The position numbers were made by a program, and so were the translations under genes. A DNA stretch of 64,000 nt from positions 62,001-126,000 of the forward strand of contig CAWHLK010000062.1 of NCBI GenBank assembly GCA_963829965.1. The letters run 5' to 3'. The notes beneath the pieces were generated by a model, which made no database searches, was not told where the DNA came from, and saw only the letters and a list, made by a program, of their open reading frames with translations. The stretch is from DASXZH01 sp963829965. Lineage in GTDB: Bacteria; Armatimonadota; Fimbriimonadia; Fimbriimonadales; Fimbriimonadaceae. Shown piece after piece: positions 37,305-45,436 of the stretch; within the stretch, counting starts at the first letter, position 1; each line of letters begins with the position of its first letter.

Positions 37305-38849
37305 GCTGCCTTCGATTCCTGGAAGAGCACTTCGAAGCGGGTACCGGCTCCGAGTTGCGAATAGACTTTGATTTGCCACCCGTGGGCGTCCACGATCTTG
37401 CGAACATTGCTGAGGCCAAGGCCGGTGCCGTCCGCCTTGGTTGTGAAGAAGGGAGTGAATAACTTTTCCACCACCTCGTTTTCGATGCCTTTGCCTTCGT
37501 CCTCGATCACCAGGCGTCCGCGGGCCAGGCTGATATGCACGGCTCCGCCATTGCATGAGGCCTGAATTGCGTTCAATATCAAGTTGCGGCACACCTGTTC
37601 GAGTCGCACCACATCGGCTTTGATGTTCGAAGCGCGGGCGTCCATCATGAGGCTGATCTTGACTCCCGCCTTGTCCGCCATCCCCTTGTACTCGGTGCAA
37701 ACACGTTGAAGGATCTCCACGAGATCCAGCCGCTCCAAGTGCAGATTAAGTGGCCGTGCAAAATCCAGAAAGTCGTCGCATAGAGCGTTCAGCTTGAGAG
37801 CTTCCCTTTCAATGATGCGGCCGAATTCGGCGAGTTCCCCCGGTGCTCCCTGAACGATCTGCGCTGCGCTTCGGATGCCGGTCAAGGGGTTGCGGATCTC
37901 GTGGGCGATGGCCGCGGTCAGCTGGCCGATTTCGGCCAGACGCTTCACGCGATCCAGCTCCTTCAGTGCCTTTTCGTGATTGCTGACATCTTGGACGACG
38001 ATGGTCGCGCCGCCGCGCGGGAGGGGCGAGGCGACAATGGACCAGGCACGGTCAGACGTCACATCGTGAGCTCTTTCGACAAATCGCTTTCCCCCGCACG
38101 CTTTTCTCAATCCTCTGAATGCAACTGTTTTGAGCGAACTGGGCAAGCTAGAGAGAGCTGCTGTTAGTTGGGCGCCTTGGCGGATCGGGACTCCAAAGAT
38201 GAGTTCGGCTTCCGGGTTCCACTTCTCTACCGCTCCAAAAGAATCCGTAACAACGATTCCGACCCCCAAGCAGGCAATAATCGCGTCGAGCTTGTCGTTG
38301 AGAGCGCTGGCTTCGGCGACCGCTACGGTGACACTGGCAAACAGGCGGGCATTACTGATCGCCATGGCGATATGCCGCGCAAGTGGCACGGCTTGGGCGA
38401 GATCAGATGCCGAAAACGCAGGTTCGCCGATCCTTCGGGAGACGTTGAGAACGCCGATGCAGCCGCTTTCCGGCGTGATAAGCGGCACCACCATCGCGCT
38501 GCCGATATCGTTCCTGGGCTGGACTTTCCCGATCAGAAGCGGATTGTCGAGGGGGTCCTGGACGATCATCGGTTGGCCGCTGGAAATGCAAGCGCCCGCG
38601 ATGCCATGCCCGGCTCGCAGTTTTGCGCGATCTGGAACCGTGGTGTCCGCGCCGGTTTTCGAGGCGAGAATAAACTCGTCGCTGTCGTTTTTTCTGATGA
38701 AAACCGAGAGCCCGGAAGCGTTAAACCACTCCACGCAACCTGGCAGAATGCCGGCTGAGATACTTGTCCAAGCTGGCTTCGTTTGAAGCTCGGGACACGT
38801 CGAAGAGCAGCGACAAGTCGCGTTCTTGGATTCTCTCGTTGATCGCCAC
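37301..38849 (-). CDS. Sensor histidine kinase (GAF-PAS-HisKA-HATPase), one apparent frameshift
   Basis: About 515 residues. Visible order: GAF domain ~40-175 (RAGHGIAGACISSGQPMIVQ, GCIGVLNVSRR), PAS-like ~190-290 (LGVGIVVTDSFGAVEKWNPE), H box AIAHEIRNPLTGIRS, N box RNLILNAIQA, G boxes DEGKGIENE and GTGLGLSNVRKI. No membrane segment, so a cytoplasmic sensor. The N terminus (AINERIQERDLSLLFDVSRA) from GTG 38849 is joined by a shift near 38755. Directly coupled to the sigma-54 activator, forming an NtrB/NtrC-like pair. Confidence 0.9.
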
Positions 38850-38893
38850 TAGTAGAATTGTCGGTAAGCAGTTTAGACGCCAATACCCTACAA

Positions 38894-38996
38894 TGGTGGC
38901 AACTTAGAGTCCCGCCAGATCAGGTTGCCGTAGCCCTGATGGGAGCATCTAAGCAAGTCCAAAATTGACGTGGGCGCTTCGCCCTCGGCACCACCA
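38894..38996 (+). other. Possible structured RNA between the kinase and porin genes
   Basis: Nested complementary segments: TGGTGG (38894) with CCACCA (38991); CTTAGA (38903) with TCTAAG (38948); CCC (38911) with GGG (38941); ATCAGG (38919) with CCTGAT (38935); and a separate hairpin GGGCG-CTT-CGCCC (38972-38984). A TACAAT (38889-38894) could be a -10 box. I do not recognise a known riboswitch or RNA class. It could also be chance folding of decayed coding DNA, since Ig-like remnant sequence starts near 39000. Confidence 0.35.
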
Positions 38997-39016
38997 ATCA
39001 AGGTTCAACGGTCAGC

Positions 39017-39175
39017 GTCACGGTCTTCGACACCCCGTTTAGAGTTGCCCTTACCGAGGCCTTCGAAGCCGCCGTGACCCTTAACGCAGACGCCCTGAAT
39101 GTCACTAAACTCAGTCCGGAGCCAACGGTGGCCGTGGGAGGGCCGGTAACCGAACCTGCGCTGGATACCTTACAA
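39017..39175 (+). pseudogene. Possible remnant of an Ig-like repeat protein
   Basis: One plus frame reads STVSVTVFDTPF and, further on, ADALNVTKLSPEPTVAVGGP, which has the rhythm of the end of one Ig-like repeat and the start of the next ('...L.V.SLSP.TVVGG..V'). No start, no signal sequence, and it fades before the porin gene. Weak evidence: short and without a clear homologous alignment. Confidence 0.3.
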
Positions 39176-39262
39176 CATTCCCCTGTGAAGCGGCTAAGCC
39201 ATCTTTTTCAAGGGTTGCCCGTCCATCTTTACAAACTTTTTGCGGGCTTTTTACTTTGCACC

Positions 39263-41359
39263 ATGCATTCCATCCGAGCGATCATCCATAACAACTATAT
39301 GTGTGGTCTCGTGAGGATGGCCCTCGGTGCGGTGTTGTCCCTCGGCATTGTCTTACCTTGCATTGCTCAAGATAACTTCCCTGACGTTCCCGATAATCAC
39401 TGGGCTTATGAGGCCTTAGTCCGTTTGAAAAAAGACGGAATTCTCGTTGGATATCCGGATGGCCTATTTCGCGGCAACCGCCCGGCAAGCCGGTATGAAC
39501 TGGCGGTAGCCGTTGACGCGGCTTACGTGCACTTGAAGAATGTTACGGGCGGTCTTCAAACCGAGATCGACCAGCTAAAGGCAAGCGAAAACGGCGCTGA
39601 CATTCAGCAGCTGAAGGACGCAGTCAGCCAACTTCAGGATGAAATCAACAGCATGAAGGGCTGGGGCACCGATATCGAGGATCTCAAGAAGCTGGCAGCC
39701 GAATTCGAGAAGGAATTGACATCTCTCGGACTGGATTTTGAGCAGCTTAAAGTCGACCTCGCAGCCTTGGCCAAGAGAGTCGGCGTGCTCGAAGCACACC
39801 GTCTTCCGTTCGACATCCACGGCGATGCCAGCTTCTATCTGCTCGCAGGTAACTCTTCCGGCCGCGAAATGGGCCTGACCGAAACCGGCCAGATCGTTGG
39901 CGCCAAGGAAGTCATCGTTCCGACAGGAACGATCACAGAAGCTGCAAAGACTCCTGCTGGCGGCGGCGTATTGGTTCCTGCAGGTATGGATCAGGATTCG
40001 GCTCTTTATCATGAGTTGACCCTCAAGATCACCGGCAACAACGACACGGGTCCCAAGTGGCACGGCGACGTTGTAATCGGCGATATGCTTGGCAGCTCCA
40101 CTGCAGCCGGTTTCACGTCGGCGTTCCCCAGCCAGGCCACCACGGCAGGCATCGGACCGTTCGGCGTTGCAACTGAAGCGGTATACATCCAGGATCTCGC
40201 AGTCGACTTCGACACGAGCATCGTGGGTCAAGGCCTTGCTGCCGAACTCGGCCGCACGGGCTATGAGATCGATCCTTACATCTACAAGCGCCCAGACGTT
40301 CTGCCTTACTTCACCAACGATCGTTGGGGAGATGGCAAATGGTACTTCGACGGTGGAATCCTCGGTTTCCACTGGAGCGGAGTGAAGCTCGACGTGTTCG
40401 GTGGCAAGCAGAATCAAGAAACGGCCAGCAATGGCACGCCTTACCAGATCATGTCAGTTGGCGCTATCGGCCACCCGACAGCTGCTGGGTTCCCTGTGGG
40501 ACTCTACAACGCTGCTTCGGCTGCCGGTATCGTAGTTGACGAAGAACTCGGTCTGAACCTGGGTATCCCTCTCGGCCAGAACGGCAAGCTCGATCTTGCT
40601 TACATCTGGTTCGAATCGAATACCGGCTCAGGCGTCATCAATGCCACTACCGGCTATCCGGCATCAAACCGGGCAGACGTGTACGGCGGTGACTTCAAGT
40701 ACAACTTCGCAGGAACTGGCTTCAAGGTGAACGCGGGTTACTCGGCATCTGACGTTGATGCGGGCAGCCACAGCTACACGACGAAGGACAACTATGCTTG
40801 GCATGCTTCGATCGCTTACGACGTTCCCCGATGGGGCGCGGAAGGCGGTTATCGGCAGATCGAGCCTCAGTTCGGAGCTCCTGGCGATTGGGGCCGCATC
40901 GGTACCTGGTGGAATCCCACCGACATCGAAGGTCCTTGGGTTACCGCCCACGTCAAGCTCAGCGATCAATTCACGTTGAAAGCTTCTGGCGAGTGGTATC
41001 AGGGAACGAACAAATCGTTCAATCTTCCCGCAGCCTTTGGCGGCACTCCGAGCACCGGTCTTACCAACCACGACTCCATTGACAGCTACAAGGCGGATCT
41101 CGGCTACCGGTTGAATGGGGCCTGGGACTTCTCCGTAGGGTTCGAATACGTTCCCCTTAACCTGAATGGTGCGAACAACCCATACGAGTCCTGGTACAAC
41201 TTCGGACTTGGTTACAACCTGAGCGATCAAGCAAGGCTGAGTTTCCTGTACCAATACAGCGCGGCTGATCCAAAAGGGATTGGGACGTTCGATACCGGTC
41301 TCGTGACCGGCAAAATTGCAGGCAGCGTGGTTACGAGCCAACTTACCGTCAAATTCTAG
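39263..41359 (+). CDS. SLH-domain outer-membrane porin
   Basis: About 698 residues. Signal peptide ~20-37 (MALGAVLSLGIVLPCIAQ). One SLH domain ~38-90 (FPDVPDNHWAYEALVRLKKD, GYPDGLFRGNRPASRYELAV), then a coiled coil ~95-165 (IQQLKDAVSQLQDEINSMKG), then a C-terminal beta-barrel rich in alternating aromatic strands (WDFSVGFEYVPLNL, LGYNLSDQARLSFLYQY) ending in F. This is the SLH-coiled-coil-porin design of cyanobacteria, Deinococcus and Armatimonadota, tying outer membrane to the wall. ATG 39263 or 39299 could start it. Stop overlaps that of the converging VOC gene. Confidence 0.9.
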   Translation: MHSIRAIIHNNYMCGLVRMALGAVLSLGIVLPCIAQDNFPDVPDNHWAYEALVRLKKDGILVGYPDGLFRGNRPASRYELAVAVDAAYVHLKNVTGGLQTEIDQLKASENGADIQQLKDAVSQLQDEINSMKGWGTDIEDLKKLAAEFEKELTSLGLDFEQLKVDLAALAKRVGVLEAHRLPFDIHGDASFYLLAGNSSGREMGLTETGQIVGAKEVIVPTGTITEAAKTPAGGGVLVPAGMDQDSALYHELTLKITGNNDTGPKWHGDVVIGDMLGSSTAAGFTSAFPSQATTAGIGPFGVATEAVYIQDLAVDFDTSIVGQGLAAELGRTGYEIDPYIYKRPDVLPYFTNDRWGDGKWYFDGGILGFHWSGVKLDVFGGKQNQETASNGTPYQIMSVGAIGHPTAAGFPVGLYNAASAAGIVVDEELGLNLGIPLGQNGKLDLAYIWFESNTGSGVINATTGYPASNRADVYGGDFKYNFAGTGFKVNAGYSASDVDAGSHSYTTKDNYAWHASIAYDVPRWGAEGGYRQIEPQFGAPGDWGRIGTWWNPTDIEGPWVTAHVKLSDQFTLKASGEWYQGTNKSFNLPAAFGGTPSTGLTNHDSIDSYKADLGYRLNGAWDFSVGFEYVPLNLNGANNPYESWYNFGLGYNLSDQARLSFLYQYSAADPKGIGTFDTGLVTGKIAGSVVTSQLTVKF

Positions 41360-41826
41360 GCAAGGTCGGTTCGCTTTTCTTCCAGAAGTTCCAGCATCAC
41401 GCCAAAATTCTTGCGCCCATCGAAGTAGGCGTACTGGCCCTCCGTCATCATGTCCCCGCGCATGATCATCGGCGTTTCGTGGCTCTCCAGCAATCGCTTG
41501 TCTTCAGCCATGTTTCCCGTCCAAAAAGCGATGTGGTGAACGCTGATCCCGCCATCACGAAGGCCCTCCGCCCAAGCCGATTCTTCGCCGACCGGCTGGA
41601 TGAGCTCCAACTGCACGTTCCCCAGATTGAAGAATGCGAGCTTGCACTGGGCCATGCTCTCTTGGCCGCGATAGTTGAGGCGCACTTCCCGGCCCGGTTC
41701 GGTCAAATGAATCTCGGGAATATGCACCCCTAAAAGGCTTGCGTAGTTCGCCGCATACCTCTCGATATCGTCGACGACGATGGCCACCTGGCCCAGTTGC
41801 GTATTACTAAGATGGCGTGTTTCCAC
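41356..41826 (-). CDS. VOC-superfamily protein (glyoxalase / methylmalonyl-CoA epimerase-like)
   Basis: 157 residues from GTG 41826 (METRHLSNTQLGQVAIVVDD). Two beta-alpha-beta-beta-beta modules: GQVAIVVDDIERYAANYASL with metal-site-like region, and SVHHIAFWTGNMAEDKRLLE then YAYFDGRKNFGVMLELLE. The 'VQLELIQPVGEES' segment resembles methylmalonyl-CoA epimerases, but the usual first metal His is replaced by Gln (GQVAIV), so I do not name the reaction. Stands alone. Confidence 0.78.
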   Translation of the reverse strand: METRHLSNTQLGQVAIVVDDIERYAANYASLLGVHIPEIHLTEPGREVRLNYRGQESMAQCKLAFFNLGNVQLELIQPVGEESAWAEGLRDGGISVHHIAFWTGNMAEDKRLLESHETPMIMRGDMMTEGQYAYFDGRKNFGVMLELLEEKRTDLA

Positions 41827-41879
41827 ATGCCGCAGTATACGTCCCGATTGGGAACCCACAGGTAACATTCTTAACCCGC

Positions 41880-42827
41880 ATGCCAAACGAATCAGTCCAG
41901 AACATCATCATTATCGGCTCAGGTCCCGCCGGTTACACTGCCGCGCTCTACGCGGCCCGCGCCGATCTCAGCCCCCTCGTTTTCGCCGGACTCCAACCCG
42001 GCGGCCAACTCATGATCACCACCGATGTGGAGAACTATCCAGGCTTTCCCGATGGCATCATGGGCCCGGAAGTGATGGAACTGTTCCGCAAGCAATGCGA
42101 GAAGTTCGGAGCCACTGTCGAATACAAGGAAGTCACCCGTGTTGACTTTAGCTCGCGTCCGTTCAAGGTCTTTGTGGGGGACGAAGAGCACCGGGCCAAA
42201 GCGGTGATCATCGCCACCGGCGCAAGCGCCAAGTGGCTGGGATTGGATGGCGAAATTGTCTTTGGCGGCTATGGCGTCAGTGCTTGTGCAACGTGTGACG
42301 GATTTTTCTATCGTGGGAAAGAAGTGATCGTGGTTGGCGGTGGCGACACAGCAATGGAGGAGGCGAACTACCTCACTAAGCACGCCACCAAGGTGTATCT
42401 GGTTCACCGGAGAGATGCTTTCCGTGCCAGTAAAATCATGCAGGATCGAGTGCTCGCCAACCCCAAAGTTACTGTACTATACAACACAGCCATCGACGAT
42501 ATCCTCGGAATTCATGAGCCAGCCAAGAAGGTAACCGGTGTAAGACTCAAAGACACCCACACCGGCATTCTAAGAGATATGCCCATCGACGGCGTGTTTG
42601 TTGCCATCGGGCATAAGCCAAACAGCGAGCTGTTTAAGGACTGGTTGGACATGGACAACGTTGGCTACCTGCAAACCCTGGGTGGAACCACGAAAACCAC
42701 CATTCCCGGCGTGTTTGTGGCGGGCGACGTGGCAGACAGCGTCTATCGCCAAGCGGTGACCGCAGCCGGCACTGGGTGCATGGCAGCTGTCGATGCCGAG
42801 CGATTTATTGAGGCGGAAGGCCACTAA
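41880..42827 (+). CDS. trxB: Thioredoxin reductase
   Basis: 315 residues. FAD-binding GSGPAGYTAALYAARA at N terminus, redox-active CATC in SACATCDGFFYRGK (~138-141), NADPH site VVGGGDTAMEEA, and C-terminal FAD motif GVFVAGDVADSVYRQA. It reduces thioredoxin with NADPH. ATG 41880 is the natural start (MPNESVQNIIIIGSG). The stop overlaps the next ATG as TAATG. Confidence 0.96.
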   Translation: MPNESVQNIIIIGSGPAGYTAALYAARADLSPLVFAGLQPGGQLMITTDVENYPGFPDGIMGPEVMELFRKQCEKFGATVEYKEVTRVDFSSRPFKVFVGDEEHRAKAVIIATGASAKWLGLDGEIVFGGYGVSACATCDGFFYRGKEVIVVGGGDTAMEEANYLTKHATKVYLVHRRDAFRASKIMQDRVLANPKVTVLYNTAIDDILGIHEPAKKVTGVRLKDTHTGILRDMPIDGVFVAIGHKPNSELFKDWLDMDNVGYLQTLGGTTKTTIPGVFVAGDVADSVYRQAVTAAGTGCMAAVDAERFIEAEGH

Positions 42828-43963
42828 TGCTCGGGGCCGTAGCGTCGTTAGTGCTCCTCGCCTCCTTACGCGCGCCTATTCAAGGACAAGCAGGAATACC
42901 GCCGCAGCAAAACAACTATTTAATGGTGTCCTTGGGGGATCCCGATCTGCCCACCACCCATCTCCGGTACTACATCCATCTTGATCGACTGAATCCGCCA
43001 AAGTATTCGCCAAAGAAGTTCGGTACCACGGACCCCGAGCCCTATGAGTTCGACTGGGAGATCGATGGACTTGGAAAGCACCATGACGGCGACTTGTTTG
43101 ACCAGCTGTTCAAGGTTTATTCGCAAGAAAGGAAGAGCGAGGGAGACATAGCCCCCCAGGTCATGCGGATGCTTCTAAACCTCTGGAACCTTGATTACAA
43201 AAGATTTAAGTTTGACCATAAAGAGCTATACAAAAAGAATGTAGACGTCTATCTTTGCTGGGGAGGCGATCCTGGCGGCGAGCAGCGGATGGACCTGGAT
43301 TGGGATGATCAGAAGCCTACGCGCCAAATAAAGGTCAACACCATCTACATCTATGACATCAACAGTTTCACGAACCCGATCGAAATGGCTCGCGAAGTGG
43401 CGCACGAGTACGGTCACGCCGTGCTCACCCCGGTTGGAGGGTTCGTTGACCCTGAGGATTGGGGTAACGGCCAGTTGGGCGAAAAGATCTTCCTGATGTG
43501 GTGCAGGGAGGAAATGGCGCATGGACGGCTCGTTCCCGATGATGTCATGGGCGCGACCTTGCCAATGCTCACCGCGTGGCTAAAGAAGAACGTGGACCCT
43601 CTTGTCTACCAAGACGCCACTACCGGGCCGCAGTTCGCCTTGTTGGGCGATCATGGGCAGAACGCCATGGATGCCTTTACCGGTCTGGTTTGCTACGCGG
43701 ACAGTCTGTTCGGAGACCAAGTGGCCGGTCTCTCGCTCAAGCTCACCAGCCAACAAGCGAAGGATTATCCTGCCGCACTCCTAACCGCCTGTGAACAGAC
43801 TCAACGTGTCGTGGTGGGTATTCCCGAAATGCTGAAGGGAAAAGATCTGTGGGTACCACTCGGAAAAGGCAGGGTTTCGGTCGCCACAATCCTCAAACGA
43901 AATGGTGACTGGGCGCTAATCCGGCCGGGGGTAGTAGTCACCACGCTCATTTACGGTGGATAA
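42827..43963 (+). CDS. Secreted HExxH putative metallopeptidase
   Basis: 378 residues with a short signal sequence (LGAVASLVLLASLRAPIQGQ). A zinc-protease-like motif REVAHEYGHAVLTPVGGF lies at ~190-205 with downstream acidic residues (VDPEDWGNGQLGEKIFLMWC), a candidate third ligand. The rest (HLRYYIHLDRLNPPKYSPKK, TRQIKVNTIYIYDINSFTNP) matches no family I know. Starts on the trxB stop and is followed 6 nt later by a membrane protein gene, so the three probably form one operon. Peptidase activity is inferred from the motif only. Confidence 0.72.
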   Translation: MLGAVASLVLLASLRAPIQGQAGIPPQQNNYLMVSLGDPDLPTTHLRYYIHLDRLNPPKYSPKKFGTTDPEPYEFDWEIDGLGKHHDGDLFDQLFKVYSQERKSEGDIAPQVMRMLLNLWNLDYKRFKFDHKELYKKNVDVYLCWGGDPGGEQRMDLDWDDQKPTRQIKVNTIYIYDINSFTNPIEMAREVAHEYGHAVLTPVGGFVDPEDWGNGQLGEKIFLMWCREEMAHGRLVPDDVMGATLPMLTAWLKKNVDPLVYQDATTGPQFALLGDHGQNAMDAFTGLVCYADSLFGDQVAGLSLKLTSQQAKDYPAALLTACEQTQRVVVGIPEMLKGKDLWVPLGKGRVSVATILKRNGDWALIRPGVVVTTLIYGG

Positions 43964-43969
43964 TGTCTC

Positions 43970-45436
43970 GTGAGACGATGGGTCATAGGATTTCTGGTCG
44001 TCCTCCTGTCGTGCATTCCACTTTTTTTGAACCGTGGTCAAAGCAGGGCGCTTCTAGAGGACACCGACACCAAGGTTTTACTCATCACGATCCATCAGAG
44101 AAACCAACCGTTCAGCTGGTTTTCCGGGGACTGGCCATTAAAGAACCATTTTTACCGGCCGCTGCCCACGCTGTCGTTTGAGATCGATAGCCGCCTTTAC
44201 GGCAACAACCCTGAGGGTTACGGCGTTACGAACGCGCTCCTCGCTATAGCCTGCGTTCTGCTCCTGTTCTGGTTCTTTCGCGAACTGACGGATAAGCCGG
44301 CTCTCTCAACGCTCGCCAGTTGTCTTTTCGCCTGCTGGACCTCCGGCGGCTATACGGATAATGCCTCTAGCCTCATTGTGTATGCGTTTTGGGCCGCTTC
44401 CCTTTTCGCCATCTTCCTCTCTCTAAAGGCACTCCTTTTACCATCAATAAAGAGCGGCTTTTGGACGCTTGGGTCAAAGGCCGCGAAACCTGCGGAGCCA
44501 GTTCTCGTTGATTGGCCTAGGGCAAGAACCGCGGCCTTGTCCGCCCTCGTTCTGTGGTACTCGGCCCAAGAAGTCAACGGTGGAATCGTTTCCAACGTCA
44601 TCTATGTTCTTCCCACAAACATGATCGCGTGGCTCCCCAGCCGGACCGCCTCGATTATGGTGGTGTTCGCCCTTACCTGTATGGCGGCGTATGCCCGATA
44701 TGAGAGAACCGGCGCCGAACGCCGCATGCCGGAGTCTACGCCGCTCGATCCACCGGCCACGAAAGGAACGCCTGCCGGTGCGGGGAGAAAAGCCAGTTGG
44801 CCGTGGGCAGTCCTTTCAATAATCGCTGCAGCAGCCGCGTTCGCAAGCTATGAGCAAGCAGTGATGCTGCCCGCCGCTCTGGTTGGCGTCGCCGTTCTCA
44901 TGCGCATGCAGGGCTACAAGGTTAGGTGGTCTTGGCAAGCAGCATTTTGGTTGCTTCTCGTCGCCTACATGATCCTTAGGAAGGAGGTCCTGCCGCCAGG
45001 AATATCTCGCTACGAGCATCAGCAGACGCGGTTCGGGCCAAGCGTTTTCATGGCAATCATGGGATATGTTTTCCCGAGCCTCCAGTCCCTGATTCAGTCC
45101 TGCCAGACCCTTACAGTAGGCATCGGGATTCTTCTCTCGGTGGACATCTACTCGTCGGTCTTCCTGTTCATTTCCAATGTTGCGGCCTTCATCTCTGTTA
45201 GGAGGCACTTCATCTTCGCGCTTGCAGGTTGGGCTCTGTCTATCATCACGTTTTTGCCCATGGCATGGGTCAAGCCTTTTTCTTGGTACAACTATTGGCC
45301 CATGGCCATGCGGTCATTGTTTACGGTGACGATCTGCTGGACGGGCTTCGAACTGCTATTTAACGCTGCGAAGCCCCAAGCTTTGCAAGCGCCGCCACGG
45401 CTTGATCCCGCACCTGGTTCGCTTCCTCGTCCGTGA
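43970..45436 (+). CDS. Polytopic membrane protein, unknown (glycosyltransferase-C-like layout)
   Basis: 488 residues, GTG start 43970. First helix RWVIGFLVVLLSCIPLFL, then about nine more hydrophobic segments. The loop after helix 1 holds FYRPLPTLSFEIDSRLYGNN, a 'YRPL...F..D..L.G..P..Y...N' pattern like that in GT-C membrane glycosyltransferases and uncharacterised relatives. A cytoplasmic or periplasmic Pro/Thr-rich loop lies mid-protein. The last 77 nt overlap the 3' end of pheT on the other strand; the C-terminal tail (PPRLDPAPGSLPRP) is low-complexity as a result. Confidence 0.72.
   Translation: MRRWVIGFLVVLLSCIPLFLNRGQSRALLEDTDTKVLLITIHQRNQPFSWFSGDWPLKNHFYRPLPTLSFEIDSRLYGNNPEGYGVTNALLAIACVLLLFWFFRELTDKPALSTLASCLFACWTSGGYTDNASSLIVYAFWAASLFAIFLSLKALLLPSIKSGFWTLGSKAAKPAEPVLVDWPRARTAALSALVLWYSAQEVNGGIVSNVIYVLPTNMIAWLPSRTASIMVVFALTCMAAYARYERTGAERRMPESTPLDPPATKGTPAGAGRKASWPWAVLSIIAAAAAFASYEQAVMLPAALVGVAVLMRMQGYKVRWSWQAAFWLLLVAYMILRKEVLPPGISRYEHQQTRFGPSVFMAIMGYVFPSLQSLIQSCQTLTVGIGILLSVDIYSSVFLFISNVAAFISVRRHFIFALAGWALSIITFLPMAWVKPFSWYNYWPMAMRSLFTVTICWTGFELLFNAAKPQALQAPPRLDPAPGSLPRP

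Noticed and set aside
38889..39000. TPP riboswitch on the minus strand (AACCTGATCTGG resembles its 3' motif)
   Set aside because: The partner CTGAGA motif and the thi-box spacing are missing, and the orientation does not precede a thiamine gene.
39575..40417. 280-codon minus-strand open frame inside the SLH porin gene
   Set aside because: Lies wholly within a clear porin gene with signal peptide, SLH and barrel; antisense open frames are expected at this composition.
41356..41826. Naming the VOC protein methylmalonyl-CoA epimerase
   Set aside because: The first metal-ligand His of the family appears to be Gln, and no propionate-pathway genes are nearby.
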